Origin: Rubrivivax sp.
GTDB taxonomy: Bacteria; Pseudomonadota; Gammaproteobacteria; Burkholderiales; Burkholderiaceae_C
Length of the DNA: 40,122 nt
Direction: 5' to 3'
Assembly: GCA_016790435.1 (NCBI GenBank)
Contig: JAEUPE010000117.1
Span: 1 to 40,122, forward strand
Numbering within the stretch: the stretch's first letter is position 1; the number at the start of each line of letters is the position of its first letter. Position numbers and translations under genes: made by a program. The notes beneath the pieces are model-generated. The model was not told the DNA's origin and made no database searches. It saw nothing but the letters and a program-made list of their open reading frames with translations. Below, piece after piece: positions 25,298 through 35,992 of the stretch.

Positions 25298-25313
25298 TGA
25301 GTAACGCACCTCA
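25298..25313. promoter_or_regulatory. LacI-type operator between oxidoreductase and regulator genes
   Basis: TGAGTAACGCACCTCA followed by TTT: the right arm is perfect, the left arm has two mismatches. On the minus strand a -10-like TATGAT (25331-25326) predicts a start near 25319, so the operator would cover about +6 to +21 of the oxidoreductase transcript. Location next to the regulator gene suggests autoregulation. Confidence 0.7.
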
Positions 25314-25336
25314 TTTGGCATGGTTATCATAGGATC

Positions 25337-26371
25337 ATGTCGACAGACGAACGCGCCACGCTGCACGACGTTGCCCGCACGGCGGGCGTCAGCCTCGCCA
25401 CGGTCGACCGTGTGCTGCACGGTCGTGGCGGGGTGCGCACGCGCACCATCGAGCGCGTCCAGTCCGTCGTCGAGAGGCTGGGCTACCGGCCCGATCCGGC
25501 CGCCGCGAGGCTGGCGCGCAAGAACCAGTCGCGGCTGGTGTTCGTTCTGCCTTCGGGCACCAACACCTTCGTCGACATGCTCGACCGGCAAGTCCGGTCG
25601 ATGGCGCCGTGGCTGGCCGAGCAGCGCGCCACCGCCGTGGTGCAGCGGGCCGACGTGTTCTCACCGCAGGCGCTCTCCGGCCATCTCGCCGGGCTGCACG
25701 GCCGCTTCGATGCCGTCATCGTCATGGGGCTCGACCACCCGCTGGTCCGGGCCGCCATCGACGGCCTCGTCGCCGACGGTGTCGTCGTCATGACACTGGT
25801 CTCCGACGTGCCGGGCTCGCAGCGCAGCCGCTTCGTCGGCATCGAGAACGTCACCGCTGGGCGCACGGCGGCGTCGCTGCTGGGGCGCTTCGTCGGGCCG
25901 CGGCCGGGCAGCGTCGGCATCGTCATGGGCAGCCGCGGGCTGCGCGATCACGCCGAACGGTTGTTCGGCTTCGAGCAGGTGATGGGCGCGGAGTACGGCA
26001 CCTTGCAGCTGTTGTCGCCGATCGAAGGACACGACCGTTCCGAACGCACGGAGCCCCTGACGGCGCAGTTGCTCGAGCGGCATCCCGAACTCGTGGGCCT
26101 CTACAGCATCGGCGCTGGCAACCGCGGCATCCAGGCCGCGCTCGAACGCAGCGGGCGCGCCGCAAAGATCGTCTGGATCTGCCATGAACTGACGCCACAT
26201 GCCCGGCAGGCGCTGCTGACGGGCGTGGCGGACGCGGTCATCAACCAGGACGCCGGCCACGAAGTGCGCTCGTCCTGCCGCCTGGCGCTTGCCGCCTTGT
26301 CGGGCGAGCGTGTGTTGCCCGAGCAGGAGCGAATCCGCATCGACATCTTCCTGCGCGACAACATGCCGTGA
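25337..26371 (+). CDS. LacI-family transcriptional regulator
   Basis: DNA-binding regulator of 344 residues. The N-terminal helix-turn-helix is TLHDVARTAGVSLATVDRVL (residues about 8-27), followed by the hinge helix region RPDPAAARLARK and a periplasmic-binding-protein-like sensor domain from about residue 62. Valine-aspartate in the recognition helix (ATVDRVL) replaces the more usual SRVL pattern; this form is seen in sugar and inositol regulators. AGGA lies upstream of ATG 25337. Four copies of a palindrome with central CG lie before its own divergent partner and before all three transporter units, so it most likely represses the whole region until a sugar or derivative binds. The inducer is not identifiable. 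Confidence 0.93.
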   Translation: MSTDERATLHDVARTAGVSLATVDRVLHGRGGVRTRTIERVQSVVERLGYRPDPAAARLARKNQSRLVFVLPSGTNTFVDMLDRQVRSMAPWLAEQRATAVVQRADVFSPQALSGHLAGLHGRFDAVIVMGLDHPLVRAAIDGLVADGVVVMTLVSDVPGSQRSRFVGIENVTAGRTAASLLGRFVGPRPGSVGIVMGSRGLRDHAERLFGFEQVMGAEYGTLQLLSPIEGHDRSERTEPLTAQLLERHPELVGLYSIGAGNRGIQAALERSGRAAKIVWICHELTPHARQALLTGVADAVINQDAGHEVRSSCRLALAALSGERVLPEQERIRIDIFLRDNMP

Positions 26372-26372
26372 A

Positions 26373-26466
26373 GAGCCCGCGGCGCGAAGCGTTGCCCGTC
26401 CCGACGCACCGGCCCGCCGCCGGCCACGCAGGCCGTTGACACCGGATCTGCGCACGCGCCGGGCTC
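26373..26466. terminator. Long-range inverted repeat between convergent genes
   Basis: GAGCCC (26373-26378) plus GGCGCG (26381-26386) can pair with CGCGCC (26455-26460) plus GGGCTC (26461-26466), with a 2-nt bulge and a large loop, in the 99-nt gap where the LacI gene and the deaminase gene converge. Possible termination or mRNA-end structure; no T run. Confidence 0.25.
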
Positions 26467-26470
26467 GCGG

Positions 26471-27793
26471 TCAGAACTGCATCGTCACCGCGTCGACGAC
26501 GCGGTAGTCGTTCTCGACCACCGGCATCCAGTGCCACTTGTCGAAGGTGGTGCAGGGGTGCGAGATGCCGAGCCCGACGCGTTCGCCCACCAACGGCGCG
26601 GCGTCTTCGTCGGTCGCGTCCCAGCGCAGGTAGGCGTGCTGGTCGTTCAGCCCCGTGACCTTCCACGAGCCGGGCAGGCCGCCGGGCACCGTGCTGCCGC
26701 GCGCCGCGCGGGCGAACGGGATCGGCATCTCGATGTCGAACGACAGGTCGCGCCGGCCCACGGAGAGAATCGCCAGTCGCGGCTCGGGGCGGCTCTGCAC
26801 GTGCGCCCACACCTCCAGGGCCGGCTGCAGCGTGTCGGCACAGCCGCAGCGCTCCTGCACGCGCGCCAGCAGGCGCTTGTAGTTGCCGTGATCGTGGGTG
26901 AGGTAGCACCCCGGGCGCAGCAGGCCGCGCACAGGACGGCCGGTGTGCGCCAAACGCGGCCGCAGGCGGCCGGCCACGAGGTCGAAGATGCCTGAGCCGC
27001 CGGCCGACATCAGCACCTCTTCGGCGTCGAAGAGGGCTTCGGCATCGCACAGCTGCACGACGGCGTCGACCCGGTCCATCAGCGCCGCCGCATAGGGCAC
27101 GTCGCTCTCGCTGCGGCCCTTGGCGCCGAGCCCTTCGTAGCACTCGATGCCGGCCAGCCGCACCGCGGCGCTTGCATGCAGCGCGCGCGCCAGCGCAGCC
27201 GCCTCCGCTTGCGTGCGGCAGCCGCAGCGACCGCCTTCGACGCCCACCTCGAGCAGCACCTCGAATGGCACGCTGCCCGGATGCGCGGCGAACCAGGCCT
27301 CGATGAGGCCCAGCTGCGCCAGCGAGTCGACGAGGAACACCACGCGCAGCCCCACGTGGGCCGCCAGCAGTGCCTGGATGCCAGCGAGGTCCGCGTCGCC
27401 GAGCACCTGGTTGGCGATGAGCGCCCTGCGCGCGCCCGCCGCCACGCCCACGGCCAGTTGCGTCACGGTCGCGAAGGTCAGGCCCCAGGCGCCGGCGTCG
27501 AGCTGGCGGCGGAACAGTTCGGGCGACATCGTCGTCTTGCCGTGTGGCGCCAGTTCGATGCCGCGCTCGCGCACGAACGCCTGCATCCACGCCAGGTTGT
27601 GCTCGAGTGCCTCGCGCTTCAGCAGCGCCAGCGGCAGCGGCAGGCGGCCGTCGAGCGCGTTCCAGCCGAGCGCCGCGATGTGCTCGCGCGGCACGGGCGC
27701 ATGGCCGTGCGGAAAGCCCTTCGGGCCGGGCCCGAGCAGCGTCGTCGCGGGGGTCGCACCGCCAAGCGCGGAGCTTGTCGTGTCGCCCGTCAT
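26471..27793 (-). CDS. PLP-dependent D-amino-acid deaminase / D-threonine aldolase-like protein
   Basis: Fold-type III pyridoxal-phosphate enzyme, 440 residues, of the alanine-racemase-N plus D-serine-dehydratase-like family. The cofactor lysine is in LAPHGKTTMSPELF; the barrel continues with IANQVLG, VDSLAQLG and EVGVEGGRCGCRT. The C-terminal domain carries ISHPCTTFDKW, whose His-x-Cys matches the zinc pair of D-serine dehydratase. It likely removes ammonia from, or cleaves, a beta-hydroxy D-amino acid such as D-serine or D-threonine. The start overlaps the deacylase stop as ATGA, which makes it the last gene of the peptide-uptake operon and suits it to process the D-amino acids that the deacylase releases. 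Exact reaction is inferred from family. Confidence 0.88.
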   Translation of the reverse strand: MTGDTTSSALGGATPATTLLGPGPKGFPHGHAPVPREHIAALGWNALDGRLPLPLALLKREALEHNLAWMQAFVRERGIELAPHGKTTMSPELFRRQLDAGAWGLTFATVTQLAVGVAAGARRALIANQVLGDADLAGIQALLAAHVGLRVVFLVDSLAQLGLIEAWFAAHPGSVPFEVLLEVGVEGGRCGCRTQAEAAALARALHASAAVRLAGIECYEGLGAKGRSESDVPYAAALMDRVDAVVQLCDAEALFDAEEVLMSAGGSGIFDLVAGRLRPRLAHTGRPVRGLLRPGCYLTHDHGNYKRLLARVQERCGCADTLQPALEVWAHVQSRPEPRLAILSVGRRDLSFDIEMPIPFARAARGSTVPGGLPGSWKVTGLNDQHAYLRWDATDEDAAPLVGERVGLGISHPCTTFDKWHWMPVVENDYRVVDAVTMQF

Positions 27794-29274
27794 GTGGCCG
27801 GCTCCTGTTTCGCAGTCTCCTTGCCGGAGCGCAGCAGCACGCGACCGGCGCGGTCGGTTTCGCCGGCGCCCTTCGCGAGGTACGAAAGCCGACCGTTCAC
27901 GAACACGCGCTCGATGCCCTCCGATCGCCGCAGCGGCTCGTCGTAGGTGGCGAGGTCGCGCACGCGGGCCGCGTCGAACACCACCACGTCGGCGAACCAG
28001 CCCGCGCGCAGCAGGCCGCGCTCGTGCAGGCGGAAGTTGCTCGCCGCCAGGCCCGTCATCTTGCGCACCGCGTCGGGCAACGAGAGCAGCTGTTCGTCGC
28101 GGCAGTAGTGCCCCAGCACGCGCGGGAACGTGCCCCACAGGCGCGGGTGCGGGTGCCGGTCGTGCGGCAGGCCGTCGGAGCCGACCATGCTGCGCGGGTG
28201 GGCGAGCACGCGCCGCATGTCGTCTTCGTGGATCTGGAAGTAGCACGCGCCGCCGGGCGTCAGGCGCTGGCAGGCTTCGCGTTGCGTGACACCCCACTCC
28301 TCCGCAATCGACGCCAGCAACCGGCCAGTGGCCTCGGGGTGCGGTGCCGACCAGCTGATGAGCACGTCGATCACGCCGTCGACCAGGTCTTCGCGCAGCA
28401 CCGTGGAGCCGGCGGTGTACGGGTAGACGTCGAGCGCGATCGCCTGCCGCCCGGCAAGGCGTTCGATCAGCGCCAGCGTCTCGATCGTGCGGCCCCAGTT
28501 GGCCGGCCCGGCGCACTTGTGGTGCGAGATGACCAGCGGCACGCCAGCTTCGAAGGCGCTGTCGCTGGCTTCGTGCATGGCGTCGAGGATGTCGGCCATC
28601 TCCGAGCGCAGGTGCGTGGCGTACACGCCCTGGTGGCGGGCGACGACGCGCGCCAGCGCCGTCACCTCGGCCGCCGGGGCCGGCATCGCCTCGGCATAGA
28701 ACAGGCCCGAAGAGAGGCCGATGGCGCCATCGCGCAGGCAGGCGTCCAGCAGCGTGCACATGGCCTCGAGCTGCGGAGCGCTGGCCGGCCGCGTGAGGTC
28801 GTCCATGCAGGACGTGCGCAGCGTGGTGTGGCCCACCAGCGGCGCCACGTTCACGGCCGGCCGGGCCTGTCCCACCGCCTGGGCGTATGCGGCCACCGAG
28901 GGGTAGCGGAAATGGCGGCCGAGTAGCGTCAGCGCGCCCGTGGGCTCGGCGGCCACCAAGGGCGCCACCGAAAGCCCGCAGTTGCCGGTGACGACGGTGG
29001 TCACGCCCTGCGACAGCTTGGGCGTCATCTGCGGCGCCTCGAGCACGATGGCGTCGTCGTGGGTGTGCACGTCGATGAAGCCCGGCGCCACCACGAGCCC
29101 GCTGCAGTCGACACGCTCCACCTCGGCCGGCGACAGGCCGGCCGGCAGCCTTGCATGAAGTCCGGGGCCGATGGCCGCGATGCGGTCGCCTTGCAGCAGC
29201 ACGTCGGCGGCCTGCGGCGCATCACCGCTGCCGTCGACGACGAGGCCCCGTTCGAGCAAGGTGGCGCGGATCAT
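27790..29274 (-). CDS. N-acyl-D-amino-acid deacylase (D-aminoacylase)
   Basis: Amidohydrolase-superfamily zinc enzyme, 494 residues, the family's usual length. Metal and catalytic motifs are visible in order: GFIDVHTHDD (HxH), TVVTGNCGLS with the cysteine ligand typical of D-aminoacylases, YATHLRSE, ISHHKCAG and the late GSDGLPHD aspartate. It hydrolyses N-acylated D-amino acids to the free D-amino acid and a carboxylate. ATG 29274 has AGAGGA upstream and overlaps the regulator stop by four nt; the frame is open upstream only in the shadow of the regulator gene. With the neighbouring deaminase it forms a two-step degradation path for imported D-amino-acid conjugates. Confidence 0.93.
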   Translation of the reverse strand: MIRATLLERGLVVDGSGDAPQAADVLLQGDRIAAIGPGLHARLPAGLSPAEVERVDCSGLVVAPGFIDVHTHDDAIVLEAPQMTPKLSQGVTTVVTGNCGLSVAPLVAAEPTGALTLLGRHFRYPSVAAYAQAVGQARPAVNVAPLVGHTTLRTSCMDDLTRPASAPQLEAMCTLLDACLRDGAIGLSSGLFYAEAMPAPAAEVTALARVVARHQGVYATHLRSEMADILDAMHEASDSAFEAGVPLVISHHKCAGPANWGRTIETLALIERLAGRQAIALDVYPYTAGSTVLREDLVDGVIDVLISWSAPHPEATGRLLASIAEEWGVTQREACQRLTPGGACYFQIHEDDMRRVLAHPRSMVGSDGLPHDRHPHPRLWGTFPRVLGHYCRDEQLLSLPDAVRKMTGLAASNFRLHERGLLRAGWFADVVVFDAARVRDLATYDEPLRRSEGIERVFVNGRLSYLAKGAGETDRAGRVLLRSGKETAKQEPAT

Positions 29275-30197
29275 TGGGTCCTCTTTCGTCGGGCCGGCAG
29301 GGGCAGGGCACCCGCCGGCGTGGCCCAGTCGAGCTGGGGATGGTGCTGCATGTCCACGCCGCGGGTCTCCAGCGCGTGCTGGATGCTGGCCAAGCGGCGC
29401 TCGGCCTTGCGGCCCAGGCGCTGCGCCACCAGCACGGTGAGGATCTCGATCACCGTCAGGTGCGCGAGGTAGGCCTCGGGGCCGACCGGCATGACCGGGT
29501 CGGGCGCGACCTCGATGGCAAGCAGGATGTGGGCGCGCTTGGCCAACGGCGAGCCGCCCTGCGTGAGTGCGATGATGGTGGCGCCGCGCTCGCGCGCCAC
29601 GTCCACCGCCTGCAGCAGGGAAGGCATGCCGCCGACGTGCGTGATGGCCATCACCACCGCGCCGCGCTCGATGGTGGCGGCCGAGATCAGCTGCACGTGC
29701 GGGTCGAGGTAGCTGATCGGGTTCAGGCCGAGGCGGAAGAGGCGCGCCTGCAGGTCCATGGCCATGAAGTTGGAGGTCGCGCCGACGCCGTAACAATCCA
29801 CCCGCGTGGCGGCCACCAGCGCATCGGCCGCCGCCTGCGCAGCCGGCGCCGACAGCTGCGCCTGCACGCCCGTGACGACGCTGGCGGCGCCTTGCGTGAT
29901 CTTGGCGATGACCTGTTGCGCGTCGTCTTCGGCGCGCACGCGCCGGTTGAGCGGCGAGCCACCGACCGCCAGGTCCTGCGCCAACGCCAGCTTGAACTCG
30001 CGCAGCCCGGCGAAGCCGAGGTCGCGGCAGGTGCGCATGATCGTCGGCACCGAGCTGCCGGCCCGCTGCGCGAGCATCTCGAAGGTCTCGTCGAGCACGC
30101 GCTGCGGGTCCTCGAGCACGAGCGCCAGCACCGTGCGACGCGCCTTCGGTGCGCGCTCGATGATGGCGGACACCTTGTCGAGCACGCGCCGGGTCAC
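29271..30197 (-). CDS. RpiR/MurR-family transcriptional regulator
   Basis: 308-residue regulator with an N-terminal helix-turn-helix domain (AQRAGSSVPTIMRTCRDLG, residues about 42-60) and a C-terminal SIS sugar-isomerase-like domain (YGVGATSNFMAMDLQAR, then AITHVGGMPSLLQAV and ALTQGGSPLAKRA). Members usually sense phosphosugars or amino sugars; MurR senses N-acetylmuramate-6-phosphate, which would fit a cell-wall-derived substrate here. The GTG start at 30197 overlaps the stop of a 21-codon frame (GTGA), and the stop overlaps the deacylase start (ATGA). It is encoded inside the operon it presumably controls. The last 30 residues (QLDWATPAGALPLPARRKRTQ) are a basic extension of unknown role. 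Confidence 0.92.
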   Translation of the reverse strand: MTRRVLDKVSAIIERAPKARRTVLALVLEDPQRVLDETFEMLAQRAGSSVPTIMRTCRDLGFAGLREFKLALAQDLAVGGSPLNRRVRAEDDAQQVIAKITQGAASVVTGVQAQLSAPAAQAAADALVAATRVDCYGVGATSNFMAMDLQARLFRLGLNPISYLDPHVQLISAATIERGAVVMAITHVGGMPSLLQAVDVARERGATIIALTQGGSPLAKRAHILLAIEVAPDPVMPVGPEAYLAHLTVIEILTVLVAQRLGRKAERRLASIQHALETRGVDMQHHPQLDWATPAGALPLPARRKRTQ

Positions 30198-30255
30198 CGG
30201 ACAGGCCTTCGCGTTGCGCGCTTGCGCTTGAGCGCCAGGGAGCGGCGCGGCGCGC

Positions 30256-30259
<4 letters not shown>
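30194..30259 (-). CDS. Possible 21-residue coupling peptide between the ATPase and RpiR genes
   Basis: A 22-codon frame exactly bridges the gap. Its ATG overlaps the stop of the upstream ATPase gene (ATGA at 30259-30256) and its TGA overlaps the GTG start of the regulator (GTGA at 30197-30194). The peptide is highly basic, nine Arg/Lys of 21 (MSAPRRSLALKRKRATRRPV then R). It may serve only to carry ribosomes across to the regulator gene. It could also arise by chance in GC-rich DNA. Confidence 0.3.
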
Positions 30260-32270
<2,011 letters not shown>

Positions 32271-32273
<3 letters not shown>

Positions 32274-32308
32274 GTGGCGTTCATGAGGCGGTTCATGCAT
32301 CGGTTCAT
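32271..32308. repeat. Short tandem repeat of ATGAAC around the DppD-like start
   Basis: On the minus strand, ATGAAC or ATGAACC occurs four times (starts at 32308, 32296, 32284 and 32273), plus one extra ATG at 32300. Spacings are 11-12 nt, so the copies fall in different frames. It looks like slipped duplication of a start-codon segment. Confidence 0.6.
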
Positions 32309-32317
32309 GCGGCGGCC

Positions 32318-33172
32318 CTACATCGAGCGGCGCAGGCGCGGATCGAGCAGGTCGCGCACGCCGTCGCCGAGCAGCTGCAGCGACAGCGCGGTGACGACGA
32401 TGGCCAGGCCCGGGAACAGCACGATCCACAGTGCCTGGTGCGCGTATTGCTGGCTCCCCGCGACCATCGTGCCCCAGGTGGGAATCTCCGGCGGCACGCC
32501 GACGCCGAGGAACGACAAGGCGGCCTCGGCCAGGATGGCGTAGGCGAAGATGAAGCTGCCTTGCACGGTGATCGGCGACACCAGGTTGGGCAGCACATGG
32601 CGCCAGAGCAGGCGCGGCGTGGCCACGCCCACCGCGCGCGCGGCCTCGATGTACGGCATCTCGCGCACCACCAGCGCCGAGGCCCGCACGACACGCGCCA
32701 CGCGCGGCGTGTACACCAGCACCAGCGCGAACACCACGTTGAGCATCGAGGGACCGAGGATGCCCACCAGCGCGATGGCCAGCAGGATGTCGGGGAACGA
32801 CATCATCGCGTCGACCAGGCGCATTAGCGGCGCATCGAGGCGATGGATTGATCCCGCCAGCAGGCCGATCAGCCCACCAGCGACGACCGCGCCGAGTGCC
32901 GTGAGCGCGGCGATGCTCAGCGAGTAGCGGCCGCCGAAGGCGATGCGGGCGAAGAGGTCGCGGCCCAGTTCGTCGGTGCCGAGCCAGTGGGCCACCGACG
33001 GCCGGCCCAGCCGCTGCGACACCGCCGTTTCGTTGGGGTCGAACCCGCTGAGCGGCCCGGCGAACAGCGTCGCCACCACCATCAGCGCCAGCAGCAGCGC
33101 GGCCACCGCGACGATGCGGCGGCGGAACAGCTTGCGCACGAGCAGCGGCAGCGGCAGCGGCGGCAAGGTCAT
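32318..33172 (-). CDS. Peptide ABC transporter permease (DppC/OppC-like)
   Basis: 284-residue inner-membrane permease with about six helices. OppC-type N-terminal region with GTDELGRDLFARIAFGGRYSL, and the ATPase-contact EAA loop YIEAARAVGVATPRLLWRHV. Late segment AEAALSFLGVGVPPEIPTWG is typical of the DppC branch. It starts seven nt after the DppB-like stop and pairs with it as a heterodimer. Confidence 0.95.
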   Translation of the reverse strand: MTLPPLPLPLLVRKLFRRRIVAVAALLLALMVVATLFAGPLSGFDPNETAVSQRLGRPSVAHWLGTDELGRDLFARIAFGGRYSLSIAALTALGAVVAGGLIGLLAGSIHRLDAPLMRLVDAMMSFPDILLAIALVGILGPSMLNVVFALVLVYTPRVARVVRASALVVREMPYIEAARAVGVATPRLLWRHVLPNLVSPITVQGSFIFAYAILAEAALSFLGVGVPPEIPTWGTMVAGSQQYAHQALWIVLFPGLAIVVTALSLQLLGDGVRDLLDPRLRRSM

Positions 33173-33179
33173 GGGGCCC

Positions 33180-34121
33180 TCAGACCTTCACGCGCGGATC
33201 GACCAGCGTGTAGAGCAGGTCGATGAGGAAGTTGATGACGACGTAGATCGCCGCCACCACCAGCAGCGCGCCCTGGATCACCGGGTAGTCGCGCCGCGTC
33301 ACCGCGCTCACCACGAGGTTGCCCACGCCGGGCAGGCCGAACACGGTCTCGGTGACGACGGCCCCGCCGATCATCAGCGCCACCGTGAGGCCGATCACCG
33401 TGACGATGGGCACCAGCGCGTTGCGCAGCGCGTGGCCCAGCACCACCCGCCCTTCGGGCAGGCCCTTGGCGCGGGCGGTGCGCACATAGTCTTCGCCGAG
33501 CACGTCGAGCATCGAGGCGCGCGTGAAGCGCAGGATCAGCGCCGAGTTCAGCACGCCCAGCACCGTGGCGGGCAGCACCAGGCAGTGCAGGCGCTGTGCG
33601 AGCGTTGCGCCCGGCTCGCCGTAGCCCGACACCGGAAACCAGCCGAGCGAGACCGCGAAGATCTGCATCAGCACGAGGCCGAACCAGAAGCTGGGCACGC
33701 TGGCACCGAGCATCGCGAAGCCAGTGAATACCTGGTCGACGACGCGGCCGCGGAAGACGGCCGAGACGATGCCGCAGGGCACGCCGATCAGCGTGGCGAT
33801 GGCCACGGCCAGCAGCGCCAGCAGCGTGGTGGGCTCGGCCCGCTCCCACAGCGCCTGCGCCACCGGCCGCTGCAGGAAGATCGAGTCGCCCAGGTTGCCG
33901 CGGGCCAGCTCGCGCAGCCAGATCAGGAACTGCTCGGGCAGCGAACGATCGAGCCCGTAGACCTTCTGCACCCGCGCGATGTCTTCGGCGGTGGCCTGGT
34001 CGCCGAGCAGCACGGCGACGGGGTCGCCCGGCGCGGCGCGCGTAAGCACGAAGACCAGCACGGCCACCAGCGCCAGCACGACCACCATGCCGCCCACGCG
34101 GTCGACGAGGAAGCGCCGCAT
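33180..34121 (-). CDS. Peptide ABC transporter permease (DppB/OppB-like)
   Basis: 313-residue inner-membrane permease with about six helices. DppB hallmarks are the start MRRFLVDRVGGMVVVLALV, RAAPGDPVAVLLGDQAT in the first periplasmic loop, GLDRSLPEQFLIWL, and the EAA loop DYVRTARAKGLPEGRVVLGHALRN-type segment. ATG 34121 fits the family start. The gap to the binding-protein gene is 56 nt. Confidence 0.95.
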   Translation of the reverse strand: MRRFLVDRVGGMVVVLALVAVLVFVLTRAAPGDPVAVLLGDQATAEDIARVQKVYGLDRSLPEQFLIWLRELARGNLGDSIFLQRPVAQALWERAEPTTLLALLAVAIATLIGVPCGIVSAVFRGRVVDQVFTGFAMLGASVPSFWFGLVLMQIFAVSLGWFPVSGYGEPGATLAQRLHCLVLPATVLGVLNSALILRFTRASMLDVLGEDYVRTARAKGLPEGRVVLGHALRNALVPIVTVIGLTVALMIGGAVVTETVFGLPGVGNLVVSAVTRRDYPVIQGALLVVAAIYVVINFLIDLLYTLVDPRVKV

Positions 34122-34177
34122 CGCTGGCTGTGCGCCGACTGGTTTCTCGTGTGCCGTGTCCTCGAGCCGTCTGCAGC

Positions 34178-35728
34178 CTAGTTCTTCAGGCTCGTGTTCC
34201 AGAAGAATGGGTAGGTGTGCGGCGTGTAGCCGACGAGGGCCGGCGAACGCGAGGACAGGCTGGCGAACTTGCCGACGTGGATGTAGGGCACCTCGTCGTA
34301 GACCACCTGCTGCACCTTGGCCCAGAGCGGGCCCCGCTTGGCGGGGTTGGGCTCCTGGTTCAGCGCTGCCAGGGCCTGGGCCTTGGCCGGGGAAGACCAC
34401 CAGCCGGGCGCGCCGTCGCCCAGCTGCGGCGGCGAGAGCATCGGCTCGGGGAACAGGCCCGAGTGCGTGATGTAGATGTCCCACAGCTTCGGGTCGGCGC
34501 GGCGTTGCAGCAGCGTGGCCCACTCCACCACGTTCAGCTCGGCCTTGAAGCCGGCGCGCTTGAGCTGCTCGGCCATGATCAGCGCCATGTTGTGGTGGAA
34601 GTCGTATTGCCGGCTGGTGAGGATGCGCACCGGCTCACCCTTGTAGCCGGCCTGCTCGGCCTGGGTCTTGGCCTTGGTGGCATTGCGCTCGTTGTAGTTC
34701 GCGGTGCCGGCGTCGGAGTAGAACGGCGTGCCCTTGGGGAAGTGGTTGCCTTCGGCAATGAAGGCGCGCGTGTCGCCGAACCCGGCGGCCAGCATCTCGC
34801 CCGGGCCGAGCGCGGTCTGCACGGCCTTGCGCCACGGCTGGCTGGCCATCGAGCCTTCCTTGGTGTTGAACACCAGGTAGGGAAAGCCGAACGAGGGTGT
34901 CAGTAGCGGCACGACCTTGGCCTGCGCCTTCTCCAGCCGGCCCAGCGCCTCGATCGGCAACAGGTCGGCATAGTGGAACTGGCCGGCCAGCGCGCCTTCG
35001 ACGCGCGTGTTGGCGTTGGGCACCGGCACGAAGCGCAGCTCGTCCACCGTGGCCGTGCGCTTGCCGCCGTAGCCGCTGGGCGCTTCCTTGCGCGCGACGT
35101 AGCCGTCGAAACGCGTGAGCAGCACGTATTGATCGGGCCGGCGCTCCTTGAACTGGTAAGGCCCCGTGCCGACGAACTCCTTCAACGGCTGCGCCAGCGT
35201 CTCCTTGGCCATGATGGCCGCCATGCCCGAAGCCATGGCCAGCTGCGCGATCAGCGGCGCGTAGGCGTTCTTCAGCACGAACTCCACCGTCTGCGGCCCC
35301 TTGGCGGCGAGGCTCTCGACCTGTGCGCTGACCGACTTGCCGCGCGGCGACACCTCCATCCAGCGCTTGAGGCTGGCGACGACGTCGTCGGCGTCGAGAT
35401 CGCGGCCACTGTGCAGCTTCACGCCCTTGCGCAATTCGATCGTGTATCGCTTGCCGTCGGCCGACACCTTGGGCAGTGCCTCGGCGAGCATCGGCACCAG
35501 GCTGGACTTGGCGTCGAAGGTGTACAGGGGTTCGTACACGTGCTGCATGATGATGCACACGAGGTCGGCCGGCGTGGACTGCACGTCCAGCGTCGGCGGC
35601 TCGCCGATCATCGCCAGATTGAGGGCCGACTTGCCCTGCGCCATGCCGGGCCGGTGCGCGCCGAGGCCGACGGCCGCCGTGGCGGCAGCCGCGATTGCCA
35701 CGCGGCGACGAGTGAGAACGAGTGACAT
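34178..35728 (-). CDS. Periplasmic peptide-binding protein (DppA/OppA-like)
   Basis: SBP_bac_5 family solute-binding protein, 516 residues, first gene of the operon. The leader MSLVLTRRRVAIAAAATAAV has a twin-arginine-like TRRRVA followed by a weakly hydrophobic stretch, so Tat export is possible; likely cleavage is at GMA|QGK. Mature motifs are LNLAMIGEPPTLDVQ, the family signature around YEPLYTFDAKSSLVPMLAEA, and LRKGVKLHSGRDLDADDVV. ATG 35728 has GGAGGG upstream and is preferred over an in-frame start at 35791. Members bind di- and oligopeptides, but some bind other amides or cell-wall peptides; operon partners point to D-amino-acid-containing ligands. Confidence 0.94.
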   Translation of the reverse strand: MSLVLTRRRVAIAAAATAAVGLGAHRPGMAQGKSALNLAMIGEPPTLDVQSTPADLVCIIMQHVYEPLYTFDAKSSLVPMLAEALPKVSADGKRYTIELRKGVKLHSGRDLDADDVVASLKRWMEVSPRGKSVSAQVESLAAKGPQTVEFVLKNAYAPLIAQLAMASGMAAIMAKETLAQPLKEFVGTGPYQFKERRPDQYVLLTRFDGYVARKEAPSGYGGKRTATVDELRFVPVPNANTRVEGALAGQFHYADLLPIEALGRLEKAQAKVVPLLTPSFGFPYLVFNTKEGSMASQPWRKAVQTALGPGEMLAAGFGDTRAFIAEGNHFPKGTPFYSDAGTANYNERNATKAKTQAEQAGYKGEPVRILTSRQYDFHHNMALIMAEQLKRAGFKAELNVVEWATLLQRRADPKLWDIYITHSGLFPEPMLSPPQLGDGAPGWWSSPAKAQALAALNQEPNPAKRGPLWAKVQQVVYDEVPYIHVGKFASLSSRSPALVGYTPHTYPFFWNTSLKN

Positions 35729-35992
35729 GGCGCGACCCTCCAGGGTGAAAGGAATTTTCAAGCAGGGCGAGCGTACCCATGGCGGCGACACCTTGCGACC
35801 CGGGAGAACCCCGAAGCGGAGGGTGGCAGCCTGAAAGTGGATTTCACGCCGGCAGGCGAAGCGGCTCGCGCTACCCGCGGTCCTTCGCCACGCTTGTGCG
35901 TTTGAGAGGAGCCCTGCTTAAGCCTCTCGCAAAGGTCTCTCGCAGACGCTTGACGCCGGCAGTGGTTCGATGGTCGGGTGTCGGCCTACAGG
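35729..35992. other. 264-nt gap upstream of the peptide operon
   Basis: No gene seen. It must hold the promoter of the peptide operon, but I find no convincing -35/-10 pair. GAGAGG (35904-35909) can pair with CCTCTC (35923-35928), about 65 nt beyond the stop of the SGNH gene, and TCTCGCA is repeated nearby at 35925-35931 and again about 16 nt later. It may be a weak terminator for the SGNH gene. Confidence 0.4.
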
